Shown: one piece after another, positions 1-7,100 of the stretch | How the letters are laid out: each line of letters opens with the position of its first letter | Numbering within the stretch: position 1 is the stretch's first letter | Assembly (NCBI RefSeq): GCF_041749095.1 | Contig: NZ_JBGTCA010000151.1 | Span: forward strand, 1 to 9,856 | Reading direction: 5' to 3' | Length of the DNA stretch: 9,856 nt | Source: Aquiflexum sp041749095 | GTDB lineage: Bacteria; Bacteroidota; Bacteroidia; Cytophagales; Cyclobacteriaceae | The notes under the pieces: generated by a model | Databases searched by the model: none | What the model saw: only the letters and a program-made list of their open reading frames with translations | Told to the model about the DNA's origin: nothing | Made by a program: the position numbers and the translations under genes

Positions 1-506
1 CCGAAAAGCTGGAAAAATATAAAACCCAAACTCAGAAGCTGGCCATTCTTAGGGCCATGACCATCGGAAAATTGGTGGAAGAGTGTGTCATCGCTTTTTG
101 CCAAAAGGAGGAGCAAATGCTAACTGGGGATTTTGATCAGGCTCTGACGGACATTATTCCTTCTGCAACAGCACTGGCCAAAATATCTGAGCTATCTGTG
201 CAAAAGATTTATCGCTCAAAACCGGTATTGGAAAAAGAGGCAGCGGGATTTCAGGTATTGGAGGGTTTGCTGGAGGTTTTTTCCATGGCCCTGAATCATA
301 AGTTTTACCAGACAGAACTTTATTCAGGCAAAGACAAAAGTATCCTGAGATTATTGCCCGAGGATTTCCCAATGGAAGGTTGGGGTGAAAAAGTCAACGC
401 ATATCCCATGCTGCGGGCCTTGATAGACTTTGTATCAGGGATGACAGATAAATATGCATTGGCGCTTTATAGAAAGGTAAAGGGGATTGCTTTGCCGGGG
501 GCTTGA
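1..506 (+). CDS. dgt: Deoxyguanosinetriphosphate triphosphohydrolase (dGTPase family), C-terminal part
   Basis: The reading frame is open from base 3 to the TGA at 504-506 and gives 167 residues; the start and the HD-type metal site lie upstream of the window. The ATG at 57 is internal, because the frame continues upstream with a helical stretch ending ILRAMTIGKL. The assignment rests on family recall of the dGTPase C-terminus: a helix around a V-E-E/A-F pattern, then KIYRSKPVLEKEAAGFQVLE, then RLLPEDFP, and finally the strongly typical FVSGMTDKYALALYRKVKG. The family hydrolyses dGTP or other dNTPs to the nucleoside and triphosphate in the cytoplasm, which controls dNTP pools. The next gene converges on it with 33 bp between the stop codons, and I see no hairpin terminator there. 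The family call is fairly secure; the exact dNTP preference cannot be read from this part. Confidence 0.88.
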   Translation, partial: EKLEKYKTQTQKLAILRAMTIGKLVEECVIAFCQKEEQMLTGDFDQALTDIIPSATALAKISELSVQKIYRSKPVLEKEAAGFQVLEGLLEVFSMALNHKFYQTELYSGKDKSILRLLPEDFPMEGWGEKVNAYPMLRALIDFVSGMTDKYALALYRKVKGIALPGA

Positions 507-539
507 TATTAATGTGAGTAAGCAATAGATATTAGAAAA

Positions 540-1340
540 TCATTTTTTTAGTTTTTGAAAATAAACTTGATCCATCAATTTGGTCAACTGATCAATTTTC
601 ATTTCCAATTTTGAAATCTTACTTTCTAACTCATTATTGTTATCACTAACCATTGCATCAACAAATATTGAGTTTACAAGGGATAAACCAAAAATCCCGC
701 CAAAAAATAATATTACAATAAAGTATAATCTAATGAAAAATACATAAGATCCTCCATAGGATTCAGAAATTACATCCGGAATTTCATACCATCCCTCGAC
801 TGTAAAAATCTTAAATATTGAGTAAAATGAAATTAAAGGATTTCCAAAATATTCAGGTGCTGCATTTTTGAAAATAAAACAAGAAACAACTGAAACAGTG
901 AAATTCAGAATAAAGAATGCTATTATAATAAGTAAAGATGCTTTCGAAGCACTTCCGAGACCGTTAATAATATGATCAATATTAGGAATGAATTTAACAA
1001 ATCTGAAAAATTTAAATGCTCTAAGAATTCTAAATGCTAGTAGATAATCTACTTCGAAAAAATCAAGGCCAAAAGGCCAAACTACCAAGGATGGTGTTGC
1101 AAAAATGACAAGGATAAAATCAAACCTATTCCAGTTGGAATCAAAATATTTTTTAAAGCCCCATTCTTTTATCTTGTAAATAACTTCCAATAAAAATACA
1201 CTAGTGATTGTATTGTCTATAAAAAAAATCCATGGATAACTTTCTATAACTCTATCAAAACCAGAGAGAAAAATAATTATCGAATTAATAATTATCAATG
1301 AAAGAATAAATCTCTCATTCAAAAGAATATTCAGTTTCAT
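540..1340 (-). CDS. Voltage-gated cation channel, six-helix single-domain (bacterial NaV/CaV type)
   Basis: This 266-residue inner-membrane protein has the full ion-transport domain layout. S1 is about 10-28 and S2 about 36-58, with acidic E52. S3 is about 71-88, with N71-R-F-D74. S4 is about 100-118, with R104, R107, K110, R113 and K116 at every third position, a classic voltage sensor. S5 is about 135-157, the pore helix about 168-180, the selectivity filter TVEGWYE is 180-186, and S6 is about 199-230 with the conserved Asn (N223). The tail (235-262) has a hydrophobic heptad pattern like the coiled coil that holds BacNaV tetramers together. BacNaV channels are homotetramers, so this should be one too (inference). 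The filter differs from the sodium-channel TLESW and resembles calcium-type EGW plus an acidic residue. The ATG lies 8 bp after the stop of the nuclease-like gene, so the two are probably one transcript. Similar solo channels are, from memory, common in Bacteroidota, so a physiological role outside defence is possible. Confidence 0.9.
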   Translation of the reverse strand: MKLNILLNERFILSLIIINSIIIFLSGFDRVIESYPWIFFIDNTITSVFLLEVIYKIKEWGFKKYFDSNWNRFDFILVIFATPSLVVWPFGLDFFEVDYLLAFRILRAFKFFRFVKFIPNIDHIINGLGSASKASLLIIIAFFILNFTVSVVSCFIFKNAAPEYFGNPLISFYSIFKIFTVEGWYEIPDVISESYGGSYVFFIRLYFIVILFFGGIFGLSLVNSIFVDAMVSDNNNELESKISKLEMKIDQLTKLMDQVYFQKLKK

Positions 1341-1348
1341 AAATTAGT

Positions 1349-3199
1349 TTATTTGCAAATAGCCTTTAAAACTATCTCTTCTTGTATCAGAACATCCCTC
1401 ATTAAAAGATTGTGCGGAAACTTTTTATGTTTTGAAATTTTAAATCCATCAAGTATTTTTTGAAGGGATGAGGCTTTAATAAGAGATAAATTCAACTCAT
1501 ACTCAAGTCCACATTCTCTGATAAATTCATCTGAAAATTCAGGACATACCAATAAAGATTTTATTACCCGATAATCATTTAATTTAGCTCTAGTTGCATA
1601 AGATTTAAGTTGCCGACTAACGGAACTGAATTTATTGAAACCACTTTCTTTTATTGTTTTGCATTCCACTAAGATGACTTCTTTGTGTCCCATATTAAGG
1701 ATAATATCAGTCTTATCTTTATTTGTATTAAGGTGGTTTTTTAATTCATCATCTACATAAAAACCCAATTTCTCAAAAATATTTTTTGTAAGCTCTTCAA
1801 ACTTCAAACCTAAATCGGCTTCTTTTATTTCAATACCATTTTCTTTTAGTTTGTTCAAATTTCTAAATGCGATGTTTTCATAATTTTCTAGATATAGATT
1901 TTCCGAATCTTTGTAATGTTCAAGAATGTTAAGAAAAATATCACCTCTACTTTTTATTCCCCGGATTTTACAAAACTCCAGCAATTCTTCTTGGCCTAGC
2001 AATTCTAAAATATCTCTTGGCTTTATATTATAGTCTAAAAGGAAAAAGCTTTTCAAGACTTTCTCTTCCTGAAATTCTAATTCTTTGCGAACATGATTGT
2101 TGAAAAATGGTAATGATTCATTTAATTCTACCAAAAGCTTTTCATATCCATCAATGGAAATCCCAACTTTTTCATCTTTTTCAACTTGTTCAAAATATTC
2201 AATTAAACTTGATATTTTATCTTCCAACACCGAACCCTTTAAGGAAACTGGAATTTTCAAGTTGCTATCACACATTTCTGTCACAAATTTCTTTTTTTCT
2301 GAAAGGGTAGTACCTTCTTTATATATGTCTTCCATTAATACTCCATAAAAAGAAGTCCCTTCATTAATAATGGTTTTTATCTTTTCATTTAGGGGAATTT
2401 TAGAATTAATGCCGTGTTTCCTGCAAATTAAATTTATTTGAGGCTCTCTCAAATTCCTAAGCACTCTTCTATAGAATTTGTCTGATAATTCCTTCCCCCT
2501 TACTTTTCTTAATAGCCTCACAACTTCATCGGCCACATAAATGGTGTTAGTTTTACGGGCATAAAAAATTATTCCGAGTGTTTTCAAGTCATTTATTACC
2601 TGATCTATTTCCAGTTTTTTTACAGGAATAATTAAATAATTGATAAGTTTTAATTCTTCCTGTGATAAGCCCAATTGTTGCCTTAAAGTCGCTAATATTG
2701 ATTGTTCATCAGAAGTGATTTTTTTCTCTTGGTTATTTTTTTCATCATTAGTGTAAGCAGTTTCTAAACATGACTTGTAAATTTTATAATCTCTTCTTCT
2801 TAAATCATCAATATCAGATTTATCGTTTTCCAAATCTTGTTTAAATTTTTTCAATCTTTTATCAAGATTGGTCAATTCAATTTCATATAATCTCGCAAAC
2901 CAATCTTGTTTTAAAATTGCATTACCTTCCTTAGATATAATATCAATTAAAATATCAAGTTGTGATGTTGAGTTTAAAAATTCTGCTTTGGTTATCTTCA
3001 TAAACTCATCTTCAATCAATGAGAATACTTTTGAAATATTTAAGCTATCAACAGATTTTAATTCTTTGCTTGTTTCTGATAATATTTTTTCAATCTCTTT
3101 GTAATTTTTTGGTTTTTCGGCCAGTAAATTATCAATGATTTTTAGGAAAGAATTTTTTTCGAATGAATTAAGGTTATCGAGGATTTTATCTAGTTTCAT
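1349..3199 (-). CDS. Large protein with C-terminal PD-(D/E)XK nuclease-like domain and SAP-like segment
   Basis: I do not recognise the full-length family. The 616 residues are very Lys/Glu/Leu rich and have no signal peptide or membrane helix. Residues 1-160 are helical and charged, with a possible coiled coil at about 105-135. Residues 162-190 (ITSDEQSILATLRQQLGLSQ onward) vaguely recall TerB-like helices, which is weak. Residues 254-280 and, better, 402-428 (LLEFCKIRGIKSRGDIFLNI) look like SAP-type helix-turn-helix DNA-binding segments. Residues 463-585 form the nuclease core: F467-E468 in the first helix, D498 in KTDIIL, E512-C-K514 on the next strand (VILVECKT), then Q530 in RQLKSYA. This order matches Mrr/RecB-like PD-(D/E)XK enzymes, with all catalytic positions intact. 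The next gene downstream is a cation channel 8 bp away. Base composition is much more AT-rich than in the flanking genes. Nuclease activity is inferred from the motifs; substrate and role are unknown, and a restriction or antiphage function is plausible. Confidence 0.75.
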   Translation of the reverse strand: MKLDKILDNLNSFEKNSFLKIIDNLLAEKPKNYKEIEKILSETSKELKSVDSLNISKVFSLIEDEFMKITKAEFLNSTSQLDILIDIISKEGNAILKQDWFARLYEIELTNLDKRLKKFKQDLENDKSDIDDLRRRDYKIYKSCLETAYTNDEKNNQEKKITSDEQSILATLRQQLGLSQEELKLINYLIIPVKKLEIDQVINDLKTLGIIFYARKTNTIYVADEVVRLLRKVRGKELSDKFYRRVLRNLREPQINLICRKHGINSKIPLNEKIKTIINEGTSFYGVLMEDIYKEGTTLSEKKKFVTEMCDSNLKIPVSLKGSVLEDKISSLIEYFEQVEKDEKVGISIDGYEKLLVELNESLPFFNNHVRKELEFQEEKVLKSFFLLDYNIKPRDILELLGQEELLEFCKIRGIKSRGDIFLNILEHYKDSENLYLENYENIAFRNLNKLKENGIEIKEADLGLKFEELTKNIFEKLGFYVDDELKNHLNTNKDKTDIILNMGHKEVILVECKTIKESGFNKFSSVSRQLKSYATRAKLNDYRVIKSLLVCPEFSDEFIRECGLEYELNLSLIKASSLQKILDGFKISKHKKFPHNLLMRDVLIQEEIVLKAICK

Positions 3200-3506
3200 T
3201 TAATGATGATTTTAAAAGTCAAAACAAAAATTGTATTCCCAAGATAATTAATCCTTTTAAAAAATCATATTTTGAAGAAAAATTGAAGATTATTCTTGTT
3301 CAAGGTAATTGAGCACCACTCTTTACATTATATATTGATATCCTTCATTTGACTGAAAATTTATCCCTCAATTGAAAAGTCTTACCCAGCTCATTCTAAA
3401 TGACTAACCTCAGGTTTCTCCACCCCAAAAATCGCTCATCCCTGCCTGCCTTAGGCAGGGGTCATCCGACCATTTCAAAAATCCCTAACATCGACTCAAA
3501 CCCTAT
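3200..3506. other. Noncoding spacer between the nuclease-like gene and the DUF1569 gene
   Basis: No convincing ORF is seen on either strand. The left two thirds (to about 3400) is AT-rich like the nuclease-channel pair. The right part returns toward the composition of the flanking genes and holds a short palindrome at 3445-3459. The promoter of the nuclease-channel unit should lie in this spacer, but I find no clean TTG-N17-23-TAnnTTTG match. The nearest is a TATCTTGG-like octamer on the - strand at about 3238-3245 (7 of 8 to TAnnTTTG), with no TTG at a suitable distance. I found no attachment-site repeats or tRNA remnant. Confidence 0.6.
3436..3467. repeat. REP-like GC-rich palindrome
   Basis: CCTGCC (3445-3450), a TTA loop and GGCAGG (3454-3459) form a perfect 6-bp stem. 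An extra CCTGCC copy overlaps the left side from 3441, and TCATCC flanks the element on both sides (3436-3441 and 3462-3467). It is a GC-rich island in an AT-rich spacer. CCTGCC/GGCAGG palindromes flanked by TCATCC-like bases are, from memory, dispersed intergenic repeats in several Bacteroidota genomes. One copy in one window cannot prove a repeat family. It could instead be a weak terminator for the - strand DUF1569 gene, whose stop is about 48 bp away, but no T-run follows. Confidence 0.5.
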
Positions 3507-3959
3507 CTAAACCCCAAACTGCCTCAAGTGATGGTCCAAATGCCTCCAGACAAAAACCCCCCAATATTGATGGTTCAAGGGGCCAAATACGGGGTGGGAA
3601 CCTGCCATTTGGGTTTCACGATTTGTGAATTTTGCTACGATATGGATAAATTTTGATTTTTCTTCTTCAAATACCTTTTCATCCACCTTGCCTTTCATGT
3701 CAAATCGTTTTGGGCCACGGGCCAATTTGGGGAATTCCTTGCGGAGGTGAAAAAACCAAAATTTAAAGACCCTTTGCCTCAAAGTGGGACCTGCCGTTGC
3801 CATAGGAGCTTTGAGAATGGATTGATGTGCCATATTGCAATGGCTGAGCATTTCGGAGACTGTCATTTTTCCCCAATGCGGAGTAGTCTGGGGATTTAAC
3901 CTTTTTGCCCTTTCAATGACCTCTTCTACAGCAATAGGATTAAGGATAGTTTTGTTCAT
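3507..3959 (-). CDS. DUF1569 family protein, DinB-like four-helix fold
   Basis: This is a 150-residue soluble protein. The N-terminal half has HWGKMTVSEMLSHCNMAHQS (28-47), which contains H40. The C-terminal half has HPVFGPL (122-128) and then HLDHHLRQFGV (140-150), which contains H140, H143 and H144. H40 together with the C-terminal histidines matches the three-His metal site of the DinB/YfiT superfamily, and the HPxFG and HxxHHxxQF ends are typical of DUF1569. The biochemical function of DUF1569 is not established. DinB-fold relatives include thiol transferases (bacillithiol or mycothiol dependent), which is only a family-level hint. The ATG at 3957-3959 is the first start in frame. The gene has its own upstream promoter candidate and diverges from ileS. 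Its base composition (43% G+C in the line counted, 3661-3720) is like that of the housekeeping genes. Confidence 0.82.
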   Translation of the reverse strand: MNKTILNPIAVEEVIERAKRLNPQTTPHWGKMTVSEMLSHCNMAHQSILKAPMATAGPTLRQRVFKFWFFHLRKEFPKLARGPKRFDMKGKVDEKVFEEEKSKFIHIVAKFTNRETQMAGSHPVFGPLNHQYWGVFVWRHLDHHLRQFGV

Positions 3960-3971
3960 GTCCGGAAATTA

Positions 3972-4000
3972 TTAAGATAAACATAAATAATAAATTCAAA
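3972..4000 (-). promoter_or_regulatory. Candidate Bacteroidota-type promoter for the DUF1569 gene
   Basis: Read on the - strand, TTTG (plus positions 3997-4000) is followed after 17 bases by TATCTTAA (3972-3979). This fits the TTG-N17-23-TAnnTTTG pattern described for Flavobacterium-type sigma factors, with 6 of 8 positions in the second box. It ends 12 bases before the ATG, so the leader would be very short. AT-rich sequence makes chance matches likely. Confidence 0.35.
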
Positions 4001-4058
4001 CCTCTAGCTGATACGAATCAATTTCATGATTATCTATCCCTAATACTCCAAATTATCT

Positions 4059-4066
4059 TAACTTTG
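4059..4066 (+). promoter_or_regulatory. Candidate -7 element (TAACTTTG) of the ileS promoter
   Basis: TAACTTTG is an exact match to the TAnnTTTG -7 box of Bacteroidota promoters and is followed by CGCC. No TTG is present 17-23 bases upstream, so the -33 box is missing or degenerate. If used, it would give an ileS leader of about 120-125 nt containing the small upstream ORF at 4102-4173. Confidence 0.45.
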
Positions 4067-4101
4067 CGCCTGCCTTTTTTGCTAAGGTGTTTTGCAAGTA
4101 A

Positions 4102-4173
4102 ATGGTCATTATATTGTCCAAGAAGGTGAATGGTCTGACTAAAGTGAAAAGTGGGTTGTCGGCACATCTTTAA
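4102..4173 (+). CDS. Small upstream ORF, possible ileS leader peptide (23 codons)
   Basis: An ATG opens a 23-codon frame that begins Met-Val-Ile-Ile-Leu (GTC ATT ATA TTG) and ends at TAA 4171-4173, 24 bases before the ileS start. It is in the same frame as ileS, so its stop blocks any upstream extension of IleRS. The rest of the peptide is basic (Lys-Lys, Lys, Lys). Two adjacent Ile codons, one the usually rare ATA, lie directly upstream of the isoleucyl-tRNA synthetase gene; this is what a charging-sensitive leader peptide would look like. I see no obvious terminator or antiterminator pair after it, and ORFs of this size arise by chance, so translation is unproven. Confidence 0.3.
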   Translation: MVIILSKKVNGLTKVKSGLSAHL

Positions 4174-4197
4174 TTAATAATAATACAAAGGAATACC

Positions 4198-7100
4198 GTG
4201 AAAAAATACCAGGAGTACAAACAAGTAGATTATCCAAGAATAGGAGAGGACATCCTGCAATACTGGAAAAAAAACGATATTTTCACTAAATCCGTCACCA
4301 ACAGGGAAGGTGCGGAGACATTTACTTTTTTTGAAGGCCCACCTTCTGCCAATGGTACTCCTGGCATACACCATGTACTTGGTAGGGCCATGAAGGACAT
4401 TTTTTGCAGATACAAAACATTGAAAGGCTTTCAGGTCAAAAGAAAAGGTGGTTGGGATACTCATGGGCTTCCTGTGGAATTGCAGGTTGAAAAAGAACTT
4501 GGGATCACCAAAGAGGATATCGGCAAGAGTATCTCTGTAGAAGAATACAACCAAAAATGCCGTGAGACGGTCATGCGCTTCAAAAATGAATGGGATGTCC
4601 TGACCGAAAAAATCGGTTATTGGGTGGATTTGGATGACCCTTATATCACATTTGAATCTGACTACATCGAAAGCCTATGGAGTTTGCTGAGGAAGCTTTA
4701 TGACAAAAATTTGCTCTACAAAGGCTACACCATTCAGCCATTTTCCCCTGCTGCGGGTACCGGTCTCAGTTCACACGAACTCAATCAGCCGGGTTGCTAC
4801 AGGGATATCAAAGACACATCTGTCACTGCACAGTTCAAGCTAAAGGGAGAAGACAATACTTTCATTTTAGCATGGACCACTACACCCTGGACTTTGCCTT
4901 CCAATTCCGCTTTGGCTATCGGTGAAAACCTGGATTATGTGAAAGTGAAAACTTTCAATCCATATACTTTTGAGCCGATGACCGCTATTTTGGCGAAGGC
5001 AAGAATGGGTGCGATGTTCAATCCCAAGGCCAAAGAAATCCCCTTGGCTGACTACCAAGCCGGGGATAAACTTATTCCTTATGAGGTGGTCGCTGAATTC
5101 AAAGGAAAGAATATGTTGGGTTGGGAATATGAGCAATTGTTTCCGATTGCGGGCATTGCATTGCCCCATCCTGCATTTACGGTGGTTTCGGGAGATTATG
5201 TGACCACAGAGGATGGAACCGGAATTGTCCATCTGGCCAAGGCATTTGGCGCGGATGACTTTCGGACATTGGTACAGAACAATGTTCCGGGAGTATTTGT
5301 CAAAGATGAACTGGGCAATGATGTCCCTGTTGTGGACAGGCAAGGCAAATTCCTTCCTGTGGTGGGTGAATACCTTGCTGCCAAAATGCAGGAGCATGGC
5401 ATACTTGCCCATAAAACCTTTGCTGTGGATGATTTCTATGTAAAAAACTACACCAATGATGATGAGAATGCCGCAGATTTTAAAAATACGGACATCATCA
5501 TTTCCATTATCCTCAAAAATGAAAACAGGGCCTTTAAGGTCGAAAAATACGAACACAGTTACCCGCATTGTTGGAGAACGGACAAGCCGATCTTATACTA
5601 TCCACTGGAAAGCTGGTTTATCAAAACCACTGCTTATAAGGACAGGTTGGTTGAACTGAACAAAACCATCAACTGGAAGCCTGAAGCAACAGGAACAGGA
5701 AGATTTGGTAACTGGCTTGAAAACCTGGTGGATTGGAACCTTAGCCGATCAAGATTCTGGGGTACACCATTGCCCATCTGGAGAACGGAAGATGGCACAG
5801 AAGAATTGTGCATCGGATCTGTCACAGAACTGCAACATGAAATAGAAAAGTCAATAGCAAAAGGTTTTTTGGAGAAATCTCCCTGGGAAGGAAAAGAGAT
5901 GGACCTGCACAGGCCGTATGTGGATGATGTGGTATTGGTTTCTGCCACAGGCCAAAAGATGTTCCGTGAGCCGGATCTGATAGATGTGTGGTTTGACTCC
6001 GGGGCCATGCCCTATGCCCAATGGCATTATCCTTTTGAAAATGAAGATATATTCAAAGCCAACTATCCTGCTGATTACATCGCAGAAGGTGTTGATCAGA
6101 CCAGGGGATGGTTTTTTACCCTTCATGCGATAGCAGGGATGCTCTTTGATTCTGTGGCATTCAAAAATGTTATTGCCAATGGCCTTGTCCTGGATAAAAA
6201 CGGAAATAAAATGTCCAAACGAATGGGCAATGCCGTGGATCCCTTCAAAACATTGAAAGAATATGGTCCTGATGCCCTGAGATGGTATATGCTCAGCAAT
6301 GCCAATCCATGGGATAATCTTAAATTCAGCTTGGAAGGCGTAGCGGAAGTACAGAGGAGGTTTTTTGGAACCTTGCAGAACACCTATAACTTCTTTGCCC
6401 TGTATGCCAATCTTGATCATTTTGTCTATGACAAGTCAAAAGCTGTTCCCGTCAACGAGCGTGCTGAACTGGATCAATGGATCATTTCCAAATTGCAGAC
6501 TTTGATCTCCGAGGTAGAATCTGCTATGGACAATTACGATGCTACCAAGGCCACCCGTGCAATCATGAATTTCACCGTGGACCAATTGTCCAATTGGTAT
6601 GTTCGCTTGGCAAGGAAGAGGTTTTGGAGGGGTGATATGAATGAAGACAAGCAGGCTGCTTATGAGACTTTGTACGAATGTCTGTTGAGCTTGACACAGT
6701 TGATGTCTTCATTTGCGCCGTTCTATACGGATTGGCTGTATAAGAACCTGACTGCTTCTTCCAACAACAAGTTGGAGTCGGTACACCTGACAGATTGGGC
6801 AGGAGCTGATGCAGATCTGATCAACAAAGACCTGGAAGAAAGTATGGATCTGGCCCAAAGGATATCATCCTTGGTCCACTCATTGAGGAAAAACCCAAAA
6901 ATCGGCATCAAAGTGCGTCAGCCTTTACAGCGGATATTGGTCCCTGTATTGAATGAGAAAACAAGAAGACAGATAGAGCACCTTGAAGAATTGATCAAAT
7001 CAGAGGTGAATATCAAAGCTGTAGAATACATTGATGATGCTTCGGATGTGCTTGTAAAAAGTGTCAAGCCAAATCTTCCCGTTTTGGGGAAGAAACTGGG

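Noticed and set aside
507..539. Terminator between the convergent dgt and channel genes
   Set aside because: The 33-bp gap has no stem worth the name. The T-run nearby at 543-549 is part of the channel coding end and is not preceded by a hairpin.
3306..3373. AATTGAG / CTCAATT inverted repeat in the spacer
   Set aside because: Only 7 bp with a loop of about 54 bases in AT-rich sequence; expected by chance.
4067..4197. T-box riboswitch in the ileS leader
   Set aside because: The leader is too short, lacks the conserved T-box bases and a terminator, and T-box control is not typical of Bacteroidota.
4867..5568. Long open frame (233 codons) on the - strand inside ileS
   Set aside because: It lies wholly within the well-supported IleRS coding region, its translation shows no recognisable domain, and it reads like an antisense shadow with scattered Cys/His/Arg.
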